64,000 nt of DNA from Edaphobacter sp. (lineage in GTDB: Bacteria > Acidobacteriota > Terriglobia > Terriglobales > Acidobacteriaceae), in assembly GCA_025462645.1 (NCBI GenBank), contig JAOAPB010000084.1:1-64000 (forward strand), given 5' to 3'. Numbering within the stretch: the first letter of the stretch is position 1; each line of letters starts with the position of its first letter. This document shows, piece after piece, positions 35,504 to 45,608 of this stretch. The notes below the pieces were generated by a model. That model saw nothing but the letters and a program-made list of their open reading frames with translations. It did no database searches and was not told the DNA's origin. The position numbers and the translations under genes are program-made.

Positions 35504-38500
35504 CTAGTATTCGAAGCGTAGGCCGAACTGAATTCGGCGAGGTGTACCACTACCCGTCGCGCCTGTATTCACCGTCGAAGAGGTTTGCGAGAAGGTTGCG
35601 GATGCAGCGGCGATCGCAGCTTGATCCGCGGCAATCTTGGCTGGGTTGGTCTGGGTGCGAAGGTCAAGCTGCGCGTTACCTATGGTGGAGAAATTGGATG
35701 CCGGATTAGCGTACTGGGAACGATTGAAGATGTTGAAGATCTCGGCGCGGAACTGCCCGGACACTCGATCTCTGAAGACAGGGAACCGCTTCGCCGTGCC
35801 CAGGTCGGCCTGCCAGAGAGCCGGTCCACGGAGCAGATTACGGGGCGCATTGCCCCAGGTGTTCTTGGCGGGCGCCACGAATGCCGCCGGATTGATCCAC
35901 CTGCCGCCGGGAGCACTGGACTGACCCTCAGGAGGGGTCAGGCTAACCCCGGGAACGAGGTCAGGCCGAAGGTTCGGCTTGCCGGCGCTGTGGTCAGTGT
36001 TGTTGCCGTCAAGGATCTCCGATTGTGGCCGGTCGAGAACGATGTTGATCGGGAGGCCGGACCGGAAGGTGTAGATGGAGTTGATGGAGATGCCACCGAG
36101 GAGAACTCCCACCGCGCCGTGGTTGAGAAAGCTCTGTCCGCGGCCGATAGGCAGGGTGTAAATGGCGTCTGCCGAGATGACGTGCCGCGCATCCTGATCG
36201 CTCGAAGCGTATTCACAGTCCAGGCAGTGATCGTTGTTGGGGTAGTCGCTCTCACCTCCGCCGGTCGTGCCGTTGTTGAGCGAGTGCGACCAGAGGTAGT
36301 TGATCTGGGCGCGCAAGCCGGAGTGAAACTGCCGCTGCAGTGAAGTCTGCCAGCCGGCGAAGTTGCCATAGTTGATGGCGTCCTTGTAGTCTACTTGGCC
36401 AAAGTTTGGGTCTGGACGTGTGGTGGTGCCATAGATGTAGTCGTTGTGGTAGGTACGGGTGAACTGGTGGTCCGCATAGCTGCCGATGAAGCCAGTGTCC
36501 AGGATGAAACGGTACGGCAGTACGGTCTGCAATTGAAGACCGTACTGAGTGACTCGGGGATCCTGTCGCTGCCGGGCCAGACCGCGCGGTTGCACAGCGG
36601 AGGGGTTGGTCGCCGCCTGCGCTACAAAGTTATCTACTGGCCAGGAGAGTCCAGGGTACAGGCCGGAGGTGAGTGAAAACAACGTCGTATAGTTGTCGCT
36701 GGGTGCGTTCAGATCGCCGATCTGACCTTCACCATGATAGACACCGACACCGCCACGCAGCGTGGCCCTGCCCTGGAAGAAAGCCGGCTCCCAACCGAAG
36801 CTGAGCCGGGGTTCGAAGTCGTTGTAGACAGGAATGGTGAACTGTCCGCCGACAGGGCAGCTTCCTCCACAGGTCACATCGTCCCAGGCTTGGCTGCGGC
36901 CCTGCACTTCGTGCAAGACATTCAGAAAAGCGTAGCGGAGGCCGTAGGTGATGGTAAGGTTCGGGCGCAGCTTGTAGGTATCCTGCGCGTAGGCAAATGT
37001 CTCGAGTTTGTGCAGGCCATGTACCGGAACATCGGCGACTACGTTGACGCTGTCGAGTTTGTTGTTCTGGAAGGCGGCTACGGAGGCGTATGTCAACTGG
37101 TGGATGCCGGCCTGGTTGTAATTGAAGTGAACTTCCTTCAGCTCAACGCCGACCTTTAGGGTATGACGTCCGAAGGTCTTGGTGAGGTTGTCGAGGAACG
37201 AGTAGGTGCTGGGAGCGGACTCCGTGACCGTGGTGTTAGAAAGGCCGGTGAAGCCGCTTACGGAGAGGGCATAGTTGATGCCCTGGTTGGTGGAAAGGTA
37301 GCCGATTGTGCTGCCGACGGACCACTGCCGGTTGAATCCGATCGCTGCTTCATTGATAAGGGTCGGCGTGAAGACGTGCATGTATTGCACGGTCGCGTTC
37401 ATAGGGCTTGTATCTGTGGTCGAGAGATCGCGAAGTACGCCGCTCGGCCCTGTGATGTTGGCGTGGTCGATGTTGTAGCGGACAAAGAGGCTGTCCTTTG
37501 CATTGAAGATGTGCTGGATGCGCAAGAGGTAGGAATCTTCCGACTGTCTTGTGGAGGTCGGCGTGGAGTAATTGATGTGATTGGCGTCCAACACAGATGC
37601 TGCGTTCCCGTGAGGATAGGCGTTGATAAATGGGGTGAGAGCGGGCGAGGTCGCGATAACGGACGTTCGGAAGGAATCGGTGGGAACGACCGCGATGAGG
37701 TTGGCCGAGACGTTCTGGCGCAATCCTTCATACACAACAAAGAAGAAGGTCTTGTTCTTGATGATCGGCCCGCCCAGGCTGGCACCGAAATCGTTCAGCT
37801 TTAGAGGCGGAGTTTTGGGGTCGAAGGGCCCCTGCGCGTCGAACCAGTTATTGCGGAAGAAGTCGAAGAAGCTTCCATGAAAGGCGTTGGTGCCGGACTT
37901 TGAGACGAGATCGACCTGCGCTCCGGCTGTGCCGCCGCTGTCCGCTCCATAGAGCAGGGTGGCGACTTTCAGTTGGGCGATAGACTCGGTGGAGGTGACC
38001 AGCCGCAGGGATGCGTTTGGATTCTGCGCGCGAATGCCGGATGCATCGACACCGTCGAGGCGGAAGTTGGTATCGTCGGTCCCTCTGCCCGCGAACCGGA
38101 TGGTTCCTAGGTTGCCACCGCCGCTATCGATCGCTCCGGGCACAAGTGCGAGTAGACTAGCGACGCTGCGGCCATTCAGCGGAAGGTCCTTGATCTGCTG
38201 ATTCTCGATCACCGCGCCGATCTCCGCCGTATTGGTCTGAAGTGCCGGTGAGGTATCTTCGACGGAGACCTCCTGATTGATCGCGCCTATATTGAGCCGG
38301 AGGTCGAGTTTTCGGATCTGGCCGACCACAAGCTCAATATCTCTAGTCTCAATGCTCCCGAAACCGGGTGCAGAGGTGATAAGCGTATAGCGTCCGATGG
38401 ACAGGTTGCCGACGAAGTAGCTGCCCGTACTCGTAGCCTCAGCGGTGCGGGTTGCGTTGGTCGCAACATTGATGACGGTCACGGTTGCTCCCGGGACAAC

Positions 38501-38617
38501 GGCCCCCGTGGTATCCACGATGGTCCCCGTTAGTGCTGTCTGATAACTCTGGGCATGCACCATGCCAGCCGCAAGCAAACCCGCGACAAGAAGTAATAGT
38601 CTAGAAACAGTCTTCAT
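35504..38617 (-). CDS. Oar-like TonB-dependent receptor
   Basis: This outer-membrane protein has 1037 residues. A signal peptide (LLLLVAGLLAAGMVHAQ) leads into a CarboxypepD_reg-like domain (TGTIVDTTGAVVPGATVTVI), a plug (AEIGAVIENQQIKDLPLNGR, then NFRLDGVDASG) and a barrel. The C-terminal strand ends FGLRFEY, with the FRAEIFNIFNRSQYANP region before it. Its ATG overlaps the stop of the alkaline-phosphatase-like gene (ATGA), so the two are coupled, and it is followed by the propeller gene. The cargo is unknown; the phosphatase linkage suggests phosphorylated organics. Confidence 0.92.
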   Translation of the reverse strand: MKTVSRLLLLVAGLLAAGMVHAQSYQTALTGTIVDTTGAVVPGATVTVINVATNATRTAEATSTGSYFVGNLSIGRYTLITSAPGFGSIETRDIELVVGQIRKLDLRLNIGAINQEVSVEDTSPALQTNTAEIGAVIENQQIKDLPLNGRSVASLLALVPGAIDSGGGNLGTIRFAGRGTDDTNFRLDGVDASGIRAQNPNASLRLVTSTESIAQLKVATLLYGADSGGTAGAQVDLVSKSGTNAFHGSFFDFFRNNWFDAQGPFDPKTPPLKLNDFGASLGGPIIKNKTFFFVVYEGLRQNVSANLIAVVPTDSFRTSVIATSPALTPFINAYPHGNAASVLDANHINYSTPTSTRQSEDSYLLRIQHIFNAKDSLFVRYNIDHANITGPSGVLRDLSTTDTSPMNATVQYMHVFTPTLINEAAIGFNRQWSVGSTIGYLSTNQGINYALSVSGFTGLSNTTVTESAPSTYSFLDNLTKTFGRHTLKVGVELKEVHFNYNQAGIHQLTYASVAAFQNNKLDSVNVVADVPVHGLHKLETFAYAQDTYKLRPNLTITYGLRYAFLNVLHEVQGRSQAWDDVTCGGSCPVGGQFTIPVYNDFEPRLSFGWEPAFFQGRATLRGGVGVYHGEGQIGDLNAPSDNYTTLFSLTSGLYPGLSWPVDNFVAQAATNPSAVQPRGLARQRQDPRVTQYGLQLQTVLPYRFILDTGFIGSYADHQFTRTYHNDYIYGTTTRPDPNFGQVDYKDAINYGNFAGWQTSLQRQFHSGLRAQINYLWSHSLNNGTTGGGESDYPNNDHCLDCEYASSDQDARHVISADAIYTLPIGRGQSFLNHGAVGVLLGGISINSIYTFRSGLPINIVLDRPQSEILDGNNTDHSAGKPNLRPDLVPGVSLTPPEGQSSAPGGRWINPAAFVAPAKNTWGNAPRNLLRGPALWQADLGTAKRFPVFRDRVSGQFRAEIFNIFNRSQYANPASNFSTIGNAQLDLRTQTNPAKIAADQAAIAAASATFSQTSSTVNTGATGSGTPRRIQFGLRFEY

Positions 38618-39768
38618 CGTGTTCCTCCCGCTACAACGGTCGTGGCCTGCTCCCAGCCGGGTGCTTGCATAAGGATGTGGAAGACTTCGGTGTTTGAGAT
38701 GAAGCCGTGTACACGCTCTGAGCCAGGCCCGATGGCCATCACCGGGACCTCTTCGGCGGTATGCTCATCTTCGAGCGAGACAGCAGAGATAATCTTCTTG
38801 CCTTCGTTCTTCTTCAGCGTTTCGGTCAGTCCCTCGCCCTTGATGCGCAAGTCGTAGCTGTGATCCGCCGTCCAAAGCAGTAACGTGTCCTGCTTATGGT
38901 TGGCCGCAACCTCACGCATGATGTTGTCCATCTCCACGATGCGGCTGAGCGAAGTGCGGGCCTTTCCGGTGTGGCAATCCGAAAAGACCACCAAGACGAA
39001 ACCTTTCGGGTTTCTTGAAAGCCGCGCGATGGCATCGTCAACGCCAGTCTTCAGATCCATCTGCAAGTCATCGGTCATCATGATGACCTTCGTCCTGCTC
39101 TGGTCGATCTTCTTGAGCTCCGTTATCGAATCGGTAAAGGCGTAACCATGCGCCTTCATTTCGGCAAGTGAATCGTGGCCCATCGCCTTCACCTGTGCGA
39201 AGACATCCGAGCGACCTGGACTGATCGCGACATCAAGCCCGGGCAGGCCGGACTTCGGCGCCAGCATCTCTTCGAAGATCTCGCCAGATTTGCCGCGATT
39301 GTTGTTGTGCGCGAAGAAAGCAGCTGTCAACGCATTGGTCACACCCTGGCGGTCATCATTCGAGACGGCGCCGGTTGAAAGCCCGTGCTCTCGCGCATGC
39401 TCGAAGAAGGTCTTCAGGATCTCGCCATCCTGCTGGTCCTTAATCGCAGATGCCGATTGCGAGAGGATGCCGTTGCTTGTCTTGACACCCGTTGCGATCG
39501 CGGTGGCACCCGCGCCCCCGTCTGTTACCCATTGCGTTGCGGTAGATGTATCGGAGAGGGCAATGCCCGGTAAACTCTGGATGAAAAGGGCCTGGGGTTT
39601 GTTATAGCCATAGATGCTTGCCGCATTCAGGCTCGACAGGCCGGTACCGTCACCCATGAAGATGATCACGTTCTTCGCGAGTGAGGCAGACTGCGCCATT
39701 GCCGGGAGCGTCGAGGCTGCAAGGCCCAACGTGAGTAGGAAGTAGGTAAGAAACGATCGGACAATCAT
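38614..39768 (-). CDS. Alkaline phosphatase family protein with a missing nucleophile
   Basis: The product has about 384 residues with a signal peptide (FLTYFLLTLGLAASTLPAMAQ). The alkaline-phosphatase fold is clear: VIIFMGDGTG (Asp 40), VTDGGAGATAIATGVKT, VEMDNIM and WTADHSYDL (Asp 302, His 303). In the family the third residue of the D-S-A motif is the nucleophilic Ser; here it is Gly 84 (GAC GGG GGC). The E-x5-D-x3-H metal loop is also shortened to VFSDCHTGKA. It may therefore be inactive or have a different role, such as binding. ATG 39768 follows GGGAGAAG. It leads the operon with the TonB receptor. Confidence 0.82.
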   Translation of the reverse strand: MIVRSFLTYFLLTLGLAASTLPAMAQSASLAKNVIIFMGDGTGLSSLNAASIYGYNKPQALFIQSLPGIALSDTSTATQWVTDGGAGATAIATGVKTSNGILSQSASAIKDQQDGEILKTFFEHAREHGLSTGAVSNDDRQGVTNALTAAFFAHNNNRGKSGEIFEEMLAPKSGLPGLDVAISPGRSDVFAQVKAMGHDSLAEMKAHGYAFTDSITELKKIDQSRTKVIMMTDDLQMDLKTGVDDAIARLSRNPKGFVLVVFSDCHTGKARTSLSRIVEMDNIMREVAANHKQDTLLLWTADHSYDLRIKGEGLTETLKKNEGKKIISAVSLEDEHTAEEVPVMAIGPGSERVHGFISNTEVFHILMQAPGWEQATTVVAGGTR

Positions 39769-40025
39769 GGACTTCTCCCTGGTCGGGCACACGTTCGTAA
39801 TCGGCCGGACGCTCGGTTCGCGAGTATTCGAGCGCGGGCTGCTCTTCGTGTGCTACTGGACTGATATGTGTCCAAACTAAAGTTCGGGTGGTCCAGGCTC
39901 GTGACGAGGGAGTCATTTCTTCGTGAACGTTGGCTGAGATTTATCTTAGGATTCAGAGCATCTTCCTAAGCTATTCCTCAGGTATTTGTAATGAATCCCA
40001 CCGTCCCTGCGGGTACGATTTGAAG

Positions 40026-42590
40026 ATGCTCATGTCTCGATACTGCTTTCCGGCCATGGCAGCCGCCGCCGTTCTTGTCTACCCGTTTGCGGTGGTCCAT
40101 GCGCAAGGGATTCCGTCGGGAACGATCACCGATCCTGCCGGTGCAGCTGTCAGTGGCTGCGTTGTTCAATTGGAATCAAACGGGGAGCGATCCTGGAGGA
40201 GACGGTCTCAGATGCCACGGGAAAGTTCCACCTGGCGGCTGTCGCTCCCGGGCAGTATTTCCTGGAAATCGCGCCGGACCACGGCTTCGAGGCGGTGCGC
40301 CTCCCCTTGCATATTGCCAACGGCCCATTTACACCGATCGTCATCCATCTGCGCCTGCGGGAGGTGAACCAGACAGTCAACGTTGCGGATGTGGCAAGCG
40401 GTCAGTCTGGAGGCCGGCACCAACGCCGATCAGGCCACCGCAAGCAGTCAGACGATCGAGAAGGTTCCCGTGCTCGATCAGGACATCGTTTCCACGTTCA
40501 CTCCGTTTCTGGCGAATTCGGCTGTCGGCTCGAAAGGCGTCACGCTTGTCGTGGATGGGATCGAGATGAAGGGCACGGGTGTTTCGGCGTCAGCCATCAA
40601 GTCCGTCAGCATCAACAACGATCCGTACAGCGCCGACTCTCGCAGCCCTGGTAAAGGCCGCATCGAGATCACCACCAAGACCGGAACCTCAAAGATCCAT
40701 GGCACCCTGAACTTCACCTTCCGCGATTCGAGCACCGACGCTACAACTCGCTTCGCGCTGGTGCAGCCGCAGGAGCAGAAACGCATCTACGAGGGATCGG
40801 TGACCGGTCCGCTGGGCCGTGGTGCCAAGACCACCTTCCTTCTCGCAGGCACGCGCCAGGAAGATGATCTCCAGGCGATCGTCCATGCCACCGACGCAAC
40901 CGATACCATCATCACGCAAAATGTGGCCGCCCCTGTGCACACGACGATCTTCGCGGTGCGTGTGGCTCGCGATCTGAGCCCGTCTCATCGCATCTCCTTC
41001 CAATACAACGTCGAAGATGTGGTCGCGCGCAATCAGGGAACAGGCGGGGTGGTCTTGGCGGGGACAGGTGTCAACTCGCAGTTACGTGAAGACGATCTCT
41101 TCATGAACGACACCCTCGCCTTCTCCCCCGTTTGCTGAATCAATTTCAGTTCTTCCTGGAGAAGGACCATAACCCTGTGCGCAGCGTCACGGATGCACCC
41201 AGGGTCATCGTCGATGGTGCCTTCACCGGCGGTGGCGCGCAGGCCGATGTGTTGGATACGGAGAACAATCTCAAGATCAACGACATCCTGACCTATAGCC
41301 GAGGACGTCACCTCTTCAAGGCCGGCATCGTAATTCCCAACCTCAGCAGACGTGCGTGGGAGGACCACGCAAACCGCCTCGGCACGACCTATTACGCAAG
41401 TACGGAGGCGCTTGCCGCGCAGATGCCTTCAAGTTCACCCAGGCGGCAGGTGCAGGCCGCACCACCTTCTGGGCCAACGAGATCGGCACCTTCGTCTCCG
41501 ATCAGATACAGGTGAGGCGGAACCTGCAGATCTCTCTCGGCCTCCGCTACGATTGGCAGACCTACATTGAGACGTCGCACAACTTTGGCCCGCGCGTGTC
41601 GCTTGCATATTCCCCTGAAAAAGACCGCAAGACTGTCTACCGCGCCGGCTACGGTACCTTCTACGACCGCTCCGGCGCACGCCCGATCTCAGAGGTAAAG
41701 CGCTTCAACGGCGAGACCGTTCGCTCGATCACCATCCTCAATCCAACCTATGGAAGACTGATCCCGCCAGGGCAGACCATCGCCACGCTTCCCACCGATC
41801 TCACCACCTTTGCGCCAAATATCACGATGCCTCTGCTCAACTTCTTCAGCATTGGGATTGATCGCCAGATTGCGAAGGGCGCGTCCCTGTCGATCTCCTA
41901 TCGAGGGAACATCGGCATCGATCTCTTTCGATCGCTCGACGTCAACGCGCCCCTGGACCCTGGGTCGTCATCTCTTCGTCCAAACCCGTCACTCGGTTTC
42001 GTACGCCAGGTTCAGTCACGGGGCCATCAGGTCTCGAACGCTGTCGACTTCACCTTTCGAGGAAACATGGGCCGCTGATTCAGCGGTCTCGCTCAGTATT
42101 CCCTTGGCCGTACCCGCAATAACTCCGGTGGAATCGCGTGGTTCCCCGTAAATCAGTACGACGACACAGGGGAGTATACCCGCGCCGACTTCGACCAGTT
42201 GCATCGCCTCAACATTTTAGGAACGATCAACGAAGGTCACTGGGCCAGCCTTGGAGTAGCAGCGAACCTCAACTCGGGAAGCCCTACACCGAGACGTCCG
42301 GCGTCGACACCCTACGGACCGGGTTACTCAACGAACGCCCTGACGGTGTCCCTCGCAACTCGCTGCAGGCGAGCGGCTACGTCGATCTGGACCTACGCTG
42401 GTCGCATGATTTTCAACTTCACAAAGTGCACGAACTGCCTGTGATGACCTTTGCCGTCGATGCCTTCAATGTTCCGAACCACACGAACTTCACCCAGTAC
42501 GTCGGCAACGTTCAGTCTCGGTTCTATGGACTGCCTACCTCCGCCCTGCCAGCGCGGAGGATCCAGTTCATCTTACGCGCGAAGTTCTGA
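40026..42590 (+). pseudogene. TonB-dependent receptor, broken by several frameshifts
   Basis: Pieces of an Oar-like receptor follow each other in different frames. They are a signal peptide and CarboxypepD_reg start (MLMSRYCFPAMAAAAVLV, then GTITDPAGAAVSG); a plug-like region with SKGVTLVVDGIEMKGTG and GRIEITTKTGTSKIHG; a piece from 41140 with DILTYSRGRHLFKAGIVIP; a barrel piece with DQIQVRRNLQISLGLRYDW and YRAGYGTFYDRSG; and the C-terminal strand ending IQFILRAKF at 42590. At least four frame changes are needed. The gene is divergent from the alkaline-phosphatase-like operon, from which it is separated by 257 bp. Confidence 0.8.
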
Positions 42591-42843
42591 AGCACTGAAG
42601 GAGTCTGCGGTTACCAGCCCAGTTGCCGCGGTACTTCGACAGGGTCGCCGCCGCGGGGTCTACCGAACGAATTAGATGCAGAAAACGCAAGCAACTATCC
42701 CCTCCTAGTAGTGCAAAGCATATCGCGTTCAAGCTGAAGAACCCGTTAATATCAGTACCGAACCGGACGACCGAAAAAGATGATTGCAGAGTACTGGAGA
42801 GACGGACCTCAATCTGAATAGCCACTCGACCACTCACCCTTCG

Positions 42844-43014
42844 TTACCACATACCGGAAAGGCTCGCATATTGGCGCAAAAGACCTTGCGTCGGATCATT
42901 TTCTTTTTTGAAGAAGCCTTCCATCCGAGTCTCAAAACTCTTCTCAACAGCAATCGCATCTTGAAGATAGGTCACGATGATCTGTTTCGGGTCTTTGCCT
43001 TTCGAGATCTCCAT
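42844..43014 (-). pseudogene. Truncated ferritin-like (DUF892/YciE-type) protein
   Basis: The minus-strand frame from ATG 43014 reads MEISKGKDPKQIIVTYLQDA, then IAVEKSFETRMEGF, and stops after 56 residues. This resembles the first helix of acidobacterial DUF892-type ferritin-like proteins, normally about 160 residues or more with a four-helix bundle. No further helix follows in any frame, so it is a remnant. The 300 bases upstream (43015-43319) hold nothing recognisable. Confidence 0.5.
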
Positions 43015-43319
43015 TTCCAACGCCCCATAGCACTATCGTTAGTGCCCACACTTGTTCCTAATCATTGTGCTCTTTTGACTGCAAAGTACGCGCTAACGAT
43101 AGAACTTCGTGATATCCCACCTTCCGTCGCTGCTGCCGCAAGAGATTCATACATGGCCATCCCTGCTGCAGCTGTCGCGAATGTAATCATCAGATGCTAC
43201 TTATTGTTTTCTGCGGCTCGTTGCCCTATTTGCGAGCTCAAGGAGTAAAACAAGCATCTCTGCGAGAACGGTCTTCGCTTCTGAAGGCCCTCACAACGTT
43301 TGCCGAGAAGGACGGTCGG

Positions 43320-43451
43320 TCAAGCGTTCGTGCTGGGCCTTAGCCTTGCTGGTTTCTTTGCCCCAGCCTTTCTAAAAATACGCAAAGCGTTCTCGAACTA
43401 CGCGATGGTGACTTCCAATTGTTGACACCGCTCCTGAATTGCATCAGCCAT
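43320..43451 (-). pseudogene. Decayed small protein gene
   Basis: ATG 43451 starts MADAIQERCQQLEVTIA, then an in-frame TAG, then FENALRIFRKAGAKKP. The pattern of a short coiled coil followed by a Lys/Ala-rich tail looks like a once-intact small protein with one nonsense mutation. I cannot name the family. Confidence 0.3.
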
Positions 43452-43484
43452 AATTTCCTCCTGCCATTTGGATGCATCCGGGCC

Positions 43485-44188
43485 CAGGTCGAAGCGGGCT
43501 CATTGGATCCGTTGCCGCTCACGGAGGAATCCCCACTCCGCACCACGCGAAGACTCTACCCGCCGGAGACGATGAAGATGCTGCAGAACATCTTCACATG
43601 GCTCGACCAGCACTACGACAAGATCGCGGTCGAAGAGGCCATACGGGGCGATCCTGCGGTGTCGTGGACCGTCTTACGGCTGCCGATGGTGTACGGGCCA
43701 GGCGATCCCCTCCATAGATTCTTCCCACTGCTGAAACGCGTCACAGATGGGAGATCCTTACTTCTTCCGAGGATCTCGCCGGGTGGCGGGGTCCGCGAGG
43801 ATATGTGGAGAATGTTGCGCATGCAATAGCAGTCGTCGCAACATCGGACCAAGTAGCCGGACGCATTTACAACATTTGTGAGGAGTCCAGCCTGTCAGAA
43901 TTGGCGTGGCAATCGAAGATTGCAAAACAGATGAACTGGCATGGGAAGTTCGTCGTACTGCCGAGAGGACAGACGCCAAAGCATTTATTGCAACCCGGCA
44001 ATGCGGCTCAGCATGTGGTCGCCAGCTCCACGCGCATCCGAACGGAGCTGGGTTACGAGGACCTGGTTGAAATTGAGGAAGCGATACGACGAACGATCGC
44101 CTGGGAGCAGCGAAACCCGCCCAGCGCCCTCAATCCTCAGCAGTTCGATTACAGTGCTGAAGACGCGGCCCTCGCCAACGTGCCGTGA
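43485..44188 (+). pseudogene. NAD-dependent epimerase/dehydratase, N-terminus missing and frameshifted
   Basis: The C-terminal two thirds of an extended short-chain epimerase remain: SWTVLRLPMVYGPGDPLHRF, a frameshift near 43770-43800, then YVENVAHAIAVVATSDQVAG, RIYNICEESSLSELAWQ and IRTELGYEDLVEIEEAIRR. The Rossmann GxxGxxG segment and catalytic YxxxK are absent. A hairpin (AAGTTGGCT/AGCCAACTT, 44221-44245) follows the stop. The 240-bp gap to the next gene holds nothing else. Confidence 0.7.
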
Positions 44189-44429
44189 GTTCCAATGGCG
44201 GTTGGATCCGGTCTACATGGAAGTTGGCTATGGCAAAGCCAACTTGCCAGTATCAATCTAGGCTGTCATCTGGGTTAGTTCCGGCTTGGCGACCATGCGG
44301 AAGCAATCCTCGTGACGCTGAAAGGATATCTGAGATCGAGCCCTTGGTGTCGCGCTCCTGCTGAAGGCGCCCCGTGGCCGATCAGCTACTTTCCGCGTGT
44401 TCGAACTTCGCGCCCATTATCGGTGCAGT

Positions 44430-45608
44430 CTAGGCACGGGCAAGGAAGGCCGCGAGAATCTGATTGGTGGGCTGACGCAGTATCGACTCATTGATCCAAA
44501 TCTTCAGCTTCCCATCGTGTATTGGCAGGATGTGGATGTCGGCTTTCGCCAGTCTTTCGGACAGCCCCTCTGCTCGCGTCGGAGACACCTGCACAAAGGA
44601 GATATTGCTTCCGTTCTCGACCCGCTGCACTGTAAAGCCGCCCGCCGCGTGCAGCCCATCCAGGAGTCGCTCTCCGGCCAGATGCGCCTGCGTGAAGCGC
44701 GCCTCGAAGCCATCACACGCAGCCAGAGCGGGCAGGGCGGCCATCCATCCGTGATAGATCAGGCCGCCGAACGTATGGCGAAGCTCCTTCGCCTCCGCAA
44801 TCAGGCCCTTCCTGCCCGCAAGGATCGCTCCGAAGGGCGCGCCGAAGAACTTGTAGATCGAGACGAACACCGTATCGAAGAGAGCGCAATAGGGCTTTAC
44901 CTGAAAGCCCGGAGTTCCGGAAAGCAGAAAGAGTCGCGATCCGTCGAGGTGCGTGCCGATGTTCCTGGACCGTGCGAGGCTGGTGATCTTCTCCGCCTCC
45001 GCATAGGGTACGCACGCGCCGTCCTGCCGCCTGACCGGGCTTTCGATCGAGAGGGCGCCAATCCTGGTTGGGTAATAGGCGCTCTTTGAGGCGACCTCGA
45101 TAGCTGCGTTGAACTCCTCGATGCTGGGGCATGCCTTGCCGGGGCCGACGGGAATCATGTTAATGCCAGACAGTATCGACGGACCCTCACCTTCGTCCTG
45201 GTAAAGGTGGGCTTCGTGCTGTATCAGAAGGTTCCGGTGCTCCCCGCAGAGCAAGCGCACGGCGATGTTGTTGGCCATCGTTCCGGTGGGGAAGAACGCT
45301 GCATCTTCCTTGCCCAGAAGGTTCGCCATATGTTGCTCGAACTCGGTGACGGCTCCGCCTTTCAGGTAGACGTCGGAGTAGTTCCCCTTCGCCATCAGGC
45401 GCACAAGCTCGGCCACATGCTGCTCATAGGTGACCGGAGGACTGTCCCCGTTGAGCGCAATGGTTCTGTCGGTGATGGGCGCCTCCGGTGCCGGGCCGGC
45501 TGCCGCCTGCACCAAAAGCGGGTGCCATGCCGGTCCGCTGAGAATCCCGGTAGCCGTTGCGCCGGCTGGAAAGCCAGCCCGCAGAAAGTTCCGACGATCA
45601 AGATTCAT
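44430..45608 (-). CDS. Tat-exported threonine-aldolase-like PLP enzyme
   Basis: The protein has about 392 residues. It begins MNLDRRNFLRAG followed by a short hydrophobic stretch, a twin-arginine signal, and ATG 45608 has GAGGGG upstream. The rest is a fold-type I beta-eliminating lyase: AAFFPTGTMANNIAVR (PLP phosphate contact), QHEAHLYQDEG, NIGTHLDGSRLF (Asp 222 for the pyridine N) and FVSIYKFFGAPFGAIL (Lys 253, Schiff base). All key residues are present. Threonine aldolases are normally cytoplasmic; export with the cofactor bound is what Tat allows. The substrate could be a beta-hydroxy amino acid outside the inner membrane. No neighbour explains its role. Confidence 0.82.
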   Translation of the reverse strand: MNLDRRNFLRAGFPAGATATGILSGPAWHPLLVQAAAGPAPEAPITDRTIALNGDSPPVTYEQHVAELVRLMAKGNYSDVYLKGGAVTEFEQHMANLLGKEDAAFFPTGTMANNIAVRLLCGEHRNLLIQHEAHLYQDEGEGPSILSGINMIPVGPGKACPSIEEFNAAIEVASKSAYYPTRIGALSIESPVRRQDGACVPYAEAEKITSLARSRNIGTHLDGSRLFLLSGTPGFQVKPYCALFDTVFVSIYKFFGAPFGAILAGRKGLIAEAKELRHTFGGLIYHGWMAALPALAACDGFEARFTQAHLAGERLLDGLHAAGGFTVQRVENGSNISFVQVSPTRAEGLSERLAKADIHILPIHDGKLKIWINESILRQPTNQILAAFLARA

